From contig NZ_CAKRLH010000014.1 of the NCBI RefSeq assembly GCF_934359325.1, positions 1 to 17,747 of the forward strand: a DNA stretch of 17,747 nucleotides. The letters are read 5' to 3'. Positions 1 to 6,067 of the stretch are shown one piece after another. Both the position numbers and the translations under genes were made by a program. This DNA comes from an uncultured Porphyromonas sp. (GTDB lineage: Bacteria > Bacteroidota > Bacteroidia > Bacteroidales > Porphyromonadaceae). Positions within the stretch are counted from its first letter, which is position 1. Every line of letters starts with the position of its first letter. Under the pieces are notes generated by a model. That model was given only the letters and a program-made list of their open reading frames with translations. It did not search any database and was not told where the DNA came from.

Positions 1-308
1 CGACCATCCTCCTCAGGGATATAGACGGTCTCAAAGGTCTGCTCCGGACGGTCCAGCTTGCGGAAGAGGTACTTCTCCGTCCCATCCCGGGAAACCTGCG
101 TGAGCGCAACCGGGCTGCGACCTATGGTACAGCCGGCCTCCAGCTTGGAGCGAAGTGCCTTAGGGAGATTGGTCATCTCGTCGAGGGTGGTGGCACGCTT
201 GACGTAGAGCCACTCAGCGAGCTGCTTCGCCCGGTATTTCGGCTCCCCGAGTTCCCGTACGAGGGAGGTCAGTTCGTCTAATGTCAGTCCCAGTAATGTC
301 GTCCTCAT
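1..308 (-). CDS. rlmN: 23S rRNA adenine-C2 methyltransferase RlmN, N-terminal part (cut by window edge)
   Basis: The first 102 codons of a radical-SAM RNA methyltransferase are present; the gene runs off the left edge. The visible part is the N-terminal accessory domain: it opens MRTTLLGLTLDELTSLV and continues with the hallmark run ELGEPKYRAKQLAEWLY and then DEMTNLPKALRSKL, which is typical of RlmN. The family methylates C2 of A2503 in 23S rRNA, and often A37 of some tRNAs. The radical-SAM CxxxCxxC core would lie outside the window, so activity cannot be judged here. The ATG at 308-306 shares its A with the TGA stop of the upstream helicase gene (TGATG, 1-bp overlap), and an AAGG-like ribosome site lies just upstream. 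Translational coupling to the helicase gene is likely. The family call rests on N-terminal similarity by eye. Confidence 0.88.
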   Translation of the reverse strand, partial: MRTTLLGLTLDELTSLVRELGEPKYRAKQLAEWLYVKRATTLDEMTNLPKALRSKLEAGCTIGRSPVALTQVSRDGTEKYLFRKLDRPEQTFETVYIPEEDG

Positions 309-3300
309 CAGCACACCTTGATTATACCATTAGGACTGCGAAGGTACCACAAATATCCGGTCACCTCCTCCACACCACTGCGCCGTAGCTGCTCAGCGTA
401 TCGCTCCACCTGTCGCCGATAAGCATCGATTGTAGTGTCCGATTCGCCCAGCTTGTAGTCGATGATCACTCCGTGGCGCTTCCCCTCGTCATCCGTCCGG
501 ATCACCACACGATCCGGTCGCTGCTCCCTGCCGCTCCCTCCATCGTATATGGTCGTCTCAGTCCGCACGATCGCCTCTCCTCTCTGAGGAAACCAGGAGG
601 CATAGGTCGGATCCTTCATCGCAGAGGAGAAGTTTTGCAGCAAGGTCTCGTAGTCCTTGGAGCTTATCCTGCCGCTTTGATGGAGCTTGTCGAGCAGGGG
701 CTCGACGTCCTCCTTGCTGTAGACCGACGCCATCAGCCTGTGGATGAGGATGCCGAAGTCGGTCCGCTCATCCGCATACTTATCCCGTACTTTGAGGTCT
801 TTCAGGTCGACGATGCTGACGAGACTGTCGAGTGTTACCTGACCACAGCTCGCCGAGGTCGACTTCACCTTCTGTCGCTGTGGTTTCCTCTCTACGTTGC
901 TACGCCACACCGATAAGCCCTGCCGTTCCTCTGTGATAAGATCACCCTTAAGGTTGTCTAAGACAGCCATACGATCCAGGATAATATCATTTATCCTAGT
1001 TGTCGTGCCTGTTTTAGACTTTGGCTTAGCGAAGACATAGAGCTCGCTCTTTGCCCTCGTGAAGGCGACATACAGGAGATTAAGCATCTCCATATAGAGT
1101 GCCTCTCTCTCTGCCTCATAGATAGGCGATAGACTGCTCGCCAGTCCTCGTTTGCCATCCTCCATATTGATCAGGTAGATGCCCGGCTTTACATCATCTG
1201 AGGATAGATCAGGATAGTCTTTATCAGGGATCCGGATCAGGCGGAGATCCCTCTTACTTCTATTGGGTGAGTAGATGTCCCAGTTGGCAAATGGGAGTAT
1301 GACGACGGGGAACTCGAGTCCCTTTGACTGGTGTATCGTCAGGACATTGATGCGATCCAGCTCGCCGCTGCCCATATCGACCTTAGACTTGTCAATGTAT
1401 TGCTCCAGCCAGTCGTCAAACTGCCGGATCGACAGATCCGGACTCCGCCTGCTGTAGGTGTATGCCAAGTCGATGAAGGAATTGACGTAGAGCTTTTCCT
1501 CGACAGGTAGCTCTCCGAGGAGATTAATGGCTCTGAGGAGGAACTCATAGACAGACAGACCGGTGGTGGAGAGATCCATGAGGCTATTGTAGAGCGACTC
1601 CACTTGCTGCTCGCCGCTCTCTAGATCTCTGCTGCGTGCAAAGGACTGGATCATTAGCCTCAGCAGCTTCTCGCTCTGGGGAGAAGGGAAGGAGAGAGCC
1701 CGGATCAGGGTTCTAAGGAGGCGGACTACGACAGAGCTGGTCAGGCTTAGGGCGCTCTTGCTCACAAAGGCATAGTTACCAGCCTGACCTTCCTCCTCAG
1801 CGGCCCACTCAGTAAGCCATGTGGCGACCTCGGCACACTCCTTATTACCCCGAGATAGGATCGCTATGTCCCCAGGTTGGTATCCGCGAGCGAAGAGATC
1901 CTCAAGGCAGCTGTGTAGGTAGGTCTCGACATCGGGTGTGTTCTCATCTTTATCCGGTAGGACTGAGATCTCGACGTACCCGGAGCCTGTGCCTTGCTTC
2001 TGATCGGGGACTCCTTGCTCCACATTCTCCCTCTGGTATACTGTCTTGTGGAGCCTGGTCAGCTCGGTCTCGTAGTCCTCTGTGTGGGACCCTTTGTAAT
2101 TATAGAGATCTGCAAAGAACTCGTTATTAAAGGTGATGATCCTCTCGTCACTTCGCCAGTTATTAGGCAGATTGATAACCTCTGCGGTTTTATCAGATCC
2201 GGTTTTGATCTTATCCACCAGGTTGATGAAGTTGCTACTGTCTGTCCCGCGGAAGGCATAGATACTCTGCTTGGCATCACCAACGACGAAATTCTCGTGT
2301 CCACTGCTGCGAGCCTCGTCGATGAGTGGCTGGAAGTTGGACCACTGCAGCCTAGCAGTGTCCTGAAACTCATCGATCACAAAGTGGTGCAGTCGCACAC
2401 CCACTCGGTCATAGACAAAGGGGGTGTCGTCACCGTCTATGATCTGATCAAGGAGCTGATTCACCCTGGGAATAAGGAGCAGGTGATTCTGATGCTCATA
2501 CTCCTCTACGGCAAGGACCATCTCGGTAAGCACAGATAGATAGGGAAGGTAGTCTGAGAGGAGACATGCTGAAATATATGTCCTTATCTTATCTTCATCG
2601 AGCAAAATGCTCACCTGCGACGTCAGAGGATAGACCAAGTCTGCTAAGTTAGATTGCTTCTTGGTCAGCTCCCATGTACTCACCTCCTCGCTTGTCAGTT
2701 TACCATCGACGAAGCCAGAGATGATGTCCTTGGGGCTCTGTAGCATGTCGATTTTTGTCTTCCATCTCGACAGTTGATACTCCTTCAGCTGCTGACCGAT
2801 CTCTACGATCTTCTCAAGCTCTTTCTCCGCATCATGGATGACTTGATCTATCTGTCTCTGAATATCTGGCACGCTGTTGACTTTGAGCAGGTCTCTCATC
2901 TGTTCCCACTCATCGCCATTGATGAGGTGCTTAGCGATGTCAACGATTTCCTTGAAGGGGTCCACCTGCTTCTCCTTACCGATCGAGCTGTTTTGTAAGG
3001 TCAGTACCACCTTCGATATCTCGCTGTAAGTATTAGCGTCCATCTCGAGCTTTAGGTTATCAATGGCGAGGTTGATTGCCTCCTCGACATTCAGCTCGAT
3101 CTGGTAAGAGCCGGAGACGCTCTGACCTGTGATCTCGTGACGCAGTGATCGGAGCACCTCTTGGAAGAAGGAGTCGATGGTGCGGACGTTGAAGTGGCTG
3201 TAGTCCTCGAGGATCTGCTTTACCGCAACCTCGCTTAGGTGAGGCAGATCACCACTCAGCTCCTCCTCTGTCTTGCCGACCAGCCGGCTCAGCTCCTTGA

Positions 3301-3601
3301 TGACCTCTCTTGATATGCCGGTGATCTCTTCCCCAGGCTTCACCTCACTCAGGCGGATCAGTTCGCGGAGGATCCTCTGCTTCAGCTCTATGGTCGCTTT
3401 CTTCGTAAAGGTGACGCCTAAGATACCCTGGAAGCCGAAGTAGTGCTCTCCCTTTAGCTCAGATCTCAGATTGCGCCCTCCGAGATCTGAGTGTGGGGCA
3501 TAGTGATTAAGAAAAAGGAGCAACAGGAATTCCTTGACCAAGTTGTATGTCTTGCCACTTCCTGCCGAGGCAGAGTATACTGTGAGTGTCTTCCTGTCCA
3601 T
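308..3601 (-). CDS. AddA/RecB-like UvrD-family helicase with C-terminal nuclease domain
   Basis: A 1097-residue superfamily 1A DNA helicase fused to a RecB-type nuclease. Visible motifs are Walker A ASAGSGKT (residues 11-18), motif II DEFQDT (410-415), motif III VVGDAKQSIYAFRG (439-452), motif V TIHQSKGLEFPVV (from 755) and motif VI YVAFTRAK (844-851). Near the C-terminus a PD-(D/E)XK signature is seen: D1030 in RPDRVV, then IIDYK with D1048 and K1050, then a downstream QxxxY (QVERYAEQL), all as in AddA/RecB nucleases. Such enzymes resect double-strand ends for RecA-dependent repair, normally with an AddB or RecC partner. No partner gene lies in this window. The start is ATG at 3601, 2 bp after the SUI1 stop; the stop overlaps rlmN. 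All catalytic motifs look intact. AddA proper versus another RecB-like Bacteroidota helicase cannot be settled from the sequence alone. Confidence 0.92.
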   Translation of the reverse strand: MDRKTLTVYSASAGSGKTYNLVKEFLLLLFLNHYAPHSDLGGRNLRSELKGEHYFGFQGILGVTFTKKATIELKQRILRELIRLSEVKPGEEITGISREVIKELSRLVGKTEEELSGDLPHLSEVAVKQILEDYSHFNVRTIDSFFQEVLRSLRHEITGQSVSGSYQIELNVEEAINLAIDNLKLEMDANTYSEISKVVLTLQNSSIGKEKQVDPFKEIVDIAKHLINGDEWEQMRDLLKVNSVPDIQRQIDQVIHDAEKELEKIVEIGQQLKEYQLSRWKTKIDMLQSPKDIISGFVDGKLTSEEVSTWELTKKQSNLADLVYPLTSQVSILLDEDKIRTYISACLLSDYLPYLSVLTEMVLAVEEYEHQNHLLLIPRVNQLLDQIIDGDDTPFVYDRVGVRLHHFVIDEFQDTARLQWSNFQPLIDEARSSGHENFVVGDAKQSIYAFRGTDSSNFINLVDKIKTGSDKTAEVINLPNNWRSDERIITFNNEFFADLYNYKGSHTEDYETELTRLHKTVYQRENVEQGVPDQKQGTGSGYVEISVLPDKDENTPDVETYLHSCLEDLFARGYQPGDIAILSRGNKECAEVATWLTEWAAEEEGQAGNYAFVSKSALSLTSSVVVRLLRTLIRALSFPSPQSEKLLRLMIQSFARSRDLESGEQQVESLYNSLMDLSTTGLSVYEFLLRAINLLGELPVEEKLYVNSFIDLAYTYSRRSPDLSIRQFDDWLEQYIDKSKVDMGSGELDRINVLTIHQSKGLEFPVVILPFANWDIYSPNRSKRDLRLIRIPDKDYPDLSSDDVKPGIYLINMEDGKRGLASSLSPIYEAEREALYMEMLNLLYVAFTRAKSELYVFAKPKSKTGTTTRINDIILDRMAVLDNLKGDLITEERQGLSVWRSNVERKPQRQKVKSTSASCGQVTLDSLVSIVDLKDLKVRDKYADERTDFGILIHRLMASVYSKEDVEPLLDKLHQSGRISSKDYETLLQNFSSAMKDPTYASWFPQRGEAIVRTETTIYDGGSGREQRPDRVVIRTDDEGKRHGVIIDYKLGESDTTIDAYRRQVERYAEQLRRSGVEEVTGYLWYLRSPNGIIKVC

Positions 3602-3603
3602 TA

Positions 3604-3945
3604 CTATCCCCGCGTCCTCGTATAGCCCATCTCTCTCAGGAGCGCAACCACTCTCTCGACCAGCTCCCCTTGGAGAATAACCTCTCCCTCCTTAACACTC
3701 CCCCCGATGCCACACTTTGCTTTTAGCTCCTTGCCCAGCTCCTCCAGGTCGGCAGTCTGTCCGACGAAGCCACTGATCAGCGTCACTGTCTTCCCCTTGC
3801 GTCCTTTCCGCTCGATCCGCACCCTGAGCTCCTGATTTTCCTTCGGGAGCGTCTCCTCCTCTTCCCCCAGGGAGAGTCCCTCGAGGAGCGAAGCCATCGT
3901 CTCCTTACCGGTCGAGTAGACCAGTCCGCCCTTACTCCTTGCCAT
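3604..3945 (-). CDS. YciH/SUI1 family translation factor (eIF1-like)
   Basis: A 113-residue protein read from ATG at 3945 (MARSKGGLVYSTGKE). A longer in-frame reading to 3975 would need a GTG start and only adds overlap with the protease gene. The C-terminal two-thirds is an SUI1 fold: RVRIERKGRKGKTVTLISGF, then LEELGKELKAKCGIGGSVKEGEVILQG, then ERVVALLREMGY. This matches the bacterial YciH family, relatives of eukaryotic eIF1 that bind the small ribosomal subunit and affect start selection. The N-terminal part, rich in Lys and Glu, is probably flexible. The gene overlaps the 3' end of the S41 protease gene by 14 bp and stops 2 bp before the helicase ATG. An AAGGGCAAGAG stretch inside the protease gene can serve as its ribosome site. 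Confidence 0.9.
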   Translation of the reverse strand: MARSKGGLVYSTGKETMASLLEGLSLGEEEETLPKENQELRVRIERKGRKGKTVTLISGFVGQTADLEELGKELKAKCGIGGSVKEGEVILQGELVERVVALLREMGYTRTRG

Positions 3946-5620
3946 CGCTCTTGCCCTTAGGAGTGAGTAGCTCACGATATCTCTGCGGCTCCTCCAGCAG
4001 CTTTACCGCCTCCCTCAGCGAGGGATCGGTCTCCATCATCACCGCATAGTAGCCCTGTGAGCCAAAGTAGTACATCGCCATCTCCCCTCGCAGCAGATCC
4101 AGCACCAACTCCTTGTGAGGTGCTATATCCCTCCTAAGCGAAGGGGTCAGCTTCGCCTTCAGTGCATCAAACTCTGCCTTACTCCCCTCAGCATAGCCCT
4201 CAAAGTCAGCCAGCTCTCTCAGCTGCTCGAGCGCCTTAGCACTCATCTCGCCGTAGGTGAAGTGGCTGGCCTCCAGAGTATCCACCAGAGCCTCGTAGTC
4301 GTCGGCACTGACGCTGATCTCTCGGCTACTCTTAGGGGCAGGGCGCTCGGAGGCGAGCCGGGTGGCGTATCGGAAGAGCGTCCCCTTACGAGAGAGTGAG
4401 AGAATGGGCTCCGTGAGTACCTCGTCCTCCACCTTAATGTCAGGTCGTATGCCGCCGCCGTCACGCACGATACGACCGGCAGCGGTGTGGAAGGTCTTTG
4501 TGAGGCTATCCGGTACGGCTGCCACCGAGCCATCGGGATTGCGGTGGCTGTAGTCCAGCTGCTGGATGCATCGTCCGCTCGGGATGTAGTATCGAGCTAC
4601 CGTTACCTTGAGGATACCGTTGTAAGGGGTGGGACGGGTCGACTGCACCAGACCCTTCCCGAAGCTCTTACTCCCTATCAGCACCGCTCTGTCCAGATCC
4701 TGCAGAGAGCCGGCGACGATCTCGCTGGCAGAGGCGGAGGAGCCATTGATCAGTACGGTCAGAGGGAGGTCTAGGCTGATCGGGTCAGCCGAAGTCCGGT
4801 ACTCCTGCCCGGACTGGGGGAGTCTCCCCTTGGTCTCCATCACCTTAGTCCCCTTGGGGACAAACATCCCCACGATATCTATCGCTCCGTCCAGCACACC
4901 GCCGGTATTTCCTCGGAGGTCGAGCACCAGTCCCTTAAGCTTCCCCGAGCTGCTCAGCCTCTCGTAAGCACGCCGCACGTCAGCAGCACTCTTGTCGGTA
5001 AAGGAGCTTAGCCTAATGTACCCGATGCGATCGCCATAGATGGCGCTGTAGACCACCTGGTCCACCACCACATTAGCTCGCGTCAGCGTCTTCTCCACCG
5101 GCTTCGTCTCACCGACAGGGAGGATACAGACCTGCACATCTGTGTCGATCGGTCCCTTCAGCTTATTGCTGATTAGGGACGAAGTCCCCGGTACGACGCT
5201 CTTGCCGTCGATCTCGAGGAAGGCATCTCCAGGTCTCAGTCCCGCCTTAGCGGCCGGAGAGCCCGGCATAGGCTCCCGCACGTAGACCACTGAGTCCACC
5301 TGCAGGATATAGGCACCGATACCGCCATACTCACCCGTGGTCATGAAGGCAAAGTCCGCCCGATCTGTCTCGGGGAAAAAATTGGTGTAGGGATCCAGCT
5401 GAGAGAGCGTCATATTGAGCCCCTGGGCGGTCACCTTCTCCATATCAAAGGTATCGACGTAGAGCGTAGAGACATTACCCAGCACACTCCTATATATATC
5501 AATGGCTCGAGAGGTAGCGAGATGAGGGTCGGCGGTGGTCGTCTTGTCGCTCTGAGCAGAGGCAGAGAGGCAGAGCCCCCCGAGGAGACTCGCCGTTAGG
5601 AGAGGGAGTATCTTATTCAT
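3932..5620 (-). CDS. Exported C-terminal processing protease, S41 family with PDZ domain
   Basis: A 562-residue carboxyl-terminal processing peptidase. I start it at ATG 5620 because that gives a clean signal peptide (MNKILPLLTASLLGGLCLSASAQ); the open frame extends to 5755 only through a TTG and non-signal sequence. After an N-terminal helical region comes a PDZ domain (GGIGAYILQVDS...GSPAAKAGLRPGDAFLEIDG), then the S41 core with VLDLRGNTGGVLDGA. The catalytic dyad is predicted as Ser297 in SSASASEI and Lys322 in SFGKG, 25 residues apart as in CtpA/D1P enzymes. An additional C-terminal region of about 180 residues is family-typical. It should act in the periplasm on exported proteins. It is the first gene of the left block and divergent from dipeptidyl peptidase IV. 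A promoter candidate and a 20-bp palindrome lie just upstream. Confidence 0.92.
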   Translation of the reverse strand: MNKILPLLTASLLGGLCLSASAQSDKTTTADPHLATSRAIDIYRSVLGNVSTLYVDTFDMEKVTAQGLNMTLSQLDPYTNFFPETDRADFAFMTTGEYGGIGAYILQVDSVVYVREPMPGSPAAKAGLRPGDAFLEIDGKSVVPGTSSLISNKLKGPIDTDVQVCILPVGETKPVEKTLTRANVVVDQVVYSAIYGDRIGYIRLSSFTDKSAADVRRAYERLSSSGKLKGLVLDLRGNTGGVLDGAIDIVGMFVPKGTKVMETKGRLPQSGQEYRTSADPISLDLPLTVLINGSSASASEIVAGSLQDLDRAVLIGSKSFGKGLVQSTRPTPYNGILKVTVARYYIPSGRCIQQLDYSHRNPDGSVAAVPDSLTKTFHTAAGRIVRDGGGIRPDIKVEDEVLTEPILSLSRKGTLFRYATRLASERPAPKSSREISVSADDYEALVDTLEASHFTYGEMSAKALEQLRELADFEGYAEGSKAEFDALKAKLTPSLRRDIAPHKELVLDLLRGEMAMYYFGSQGYYAVMMETDPSLREAVKLLEEPQRYRELLTPKGKSDGKE

Positions 5621-5640
5621 AGTTAGTTGCACGAAGTTCA

Positions 5641-5660
5641 TGCCACAGACGTCTGTGGCA
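5641..5660. promoter_or_regulatory. Perfect 20-bp palindrome in the predicted S41 leader
   Basis: TGCCACAGAC is followed directly by its exact reverse complement GTCTGTGGCA. The site ends 20 bp before the ATG of the S41 protease and begins a few bases downstream of the predicted transcription start. As DNA it could be an operator for a dimeric regulator. As RNA it could form an 8-bp stem with a 4-base loop at the 5' end of the message. No T-run follows on either strand, so a terminator is unlikely. Confidence 0.6.
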
Positions 5661-5668
5661 GGCTGACA

Positions 5669-5700
5669 CAAAGTTCCAATTTTTCTCCCACCTCCACAAA
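5669..5700 (-). promoter_or_regulatory. Candidate promoter for the S41 protease block
   Basis: On the minus strand a TTTG (plus 5697-5700) is followed after exactly 20 bases by GAACTTTG (plus 5669-5676). That fits the Bacteroidota layout of TTTG near -33 and TAnnTTTG near -7, with one mismatch (first T is G). Transcription would begin around 5662-5665, immediately before the 20-bp palindrome, giving a leader of about 45 bases. Confidence 0.45.
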
Positions 5701-5701
5701 T

Positions 5702-5716
5702 GCTCAGGTCATGAGC
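5702..5716. promoter_or_regulatory. Short inverted repeat beside the S41 -33 element
   Basis: GCTCA, a 5-base spacer, then TGAGC. It sits directly upstream of the proposed TTTG element of the S41 promoter, a typical place for a regulator site. The arms are only 5 bp, so chance is a real possibility. Confidence 0.25.
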
Positions 5717-5843
5717 TCTTTTGCCACGGGCTGGGGAGGTAGAACAAACGCCCAAGGAATAGCCATCGGAACTATGGTCCCGCTGAGGACTCCAGAGACA
5801 CGCCTACACCGGCCTGGAAGCCAGCAGTTACCACTCCTCCATT

Positions 5844-5927
5844 TCTGTTACCGGTATTAGACTTAACTATTACCGGTAATAGTGTTGACTAATACCGACT
5901 ATAGTGATCACTAATACCGGTATTAGT
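5844..5927. repeat. Array of four 18-bp palindromic sites at exact 22-bp spacing
   Basis: Four head-to-tail dyads are centred at 5852.5, 5874.5, 5896.5 and 5918.5, so the period is exactly 22 bp, about two helical turns. Copy 4 (5910-5927, ACTAATACCGGTATTAGT) and copy 2 (5866-5883, ACTATTACCGGTAATAGT) are perfect 18-bp palindromes. Copy 1 (5844-5861) has a good right half (GGTATTAGA) and a weaker left half. Copy 3 (5888-5905) has a perfect left half (ACTAATACC) and a degenerate right half. The 4-bp spacers differ (CTTA, GTTG, GATC). The array lies between divergent S41 and DPP-IV genes, 84 bp upstream of the DPP-IV -7 element. Inference: cooperative binding sites on one face of the helix for a dimeric regulator whose identity is unknown. 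Confidence 0.8.
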
Positions 5928-6011
5928 TGGTGCCCGTCATCTTGCCTGTTGTCCGAGTGCGTTTTTCCGATCTTGTAGAGTTCTCTATCGATAGGGGACG
6001 AGAGAAAAAGG

Positions 6012-6019
6012 TATATTTG
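6012..6019 (+). promoter_or_regulatory. Candidate -7 element for the DPP-IV block
   Basis: TATATTTG is a full match to the Bacteroidota -7 consensus TAnnTTTG and lies 44 bp upstream of the DPP-IV ATG. No good TTTG is found 19-21 bp upstream; instead the 10-bp palindrome CTATCGATAG (5985-5994) occupies that zone. An activator-dependent promoter is one explanation. Transcription would start near 6024-6027. Confidence 0.5.
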
Positions 6020-6025
6020 CGAGAC

Positions 6026-6067
6026 ATGAAAAGAACGAACAACTTACCTCAGGTACCTTACTCATGA
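6026..6067 (+). CDS. Possible 13-codon leader ORF before DPP-IV
   Basis: An ATG at 6026 opens a frame encoding MKRTNNLPQVPYS and ends with a TGA at 6065-6067 that overlaps the DPP-IV ATG as ATGA. The position right at the predicted transcription start means it would be translated from a nearly leaderless message. It could couple translation to DPP-IV. A chance ORF of this size is common, so the call is tentative. Confidence 0.2.
   Translation: MKRTNNLPQVPYS

Noticed and set aside
1994..2539. 181-codon plus-strand frame inside the helicase gene
   Set aside because: Antisense to conserved helicase motifs II and III; no start context or domain.
5621..5755. Upstream extension of the S41 protease
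   Set aside because: It needs a TTG start, places 45 non-signal residues ahead of a clean signal peptide, and covers the promoter and palindrome.
5701..5843. Possible riboswitch or tRNA in the divergent gap
   Set aside because: I looked for FMN, TPP and cobalamin riboswitch cores and for a T-loop GGTTCGA pattern on both strands and found none; only short chance stems such as CTGG/CCAG.
5844..5927. CRISPR array reading of the 22-bp repeats
   Set aside because: Units are 18-bp palindromes with 4-bp gaps, far too short for repeat-spacer units, and there are no cas genes.
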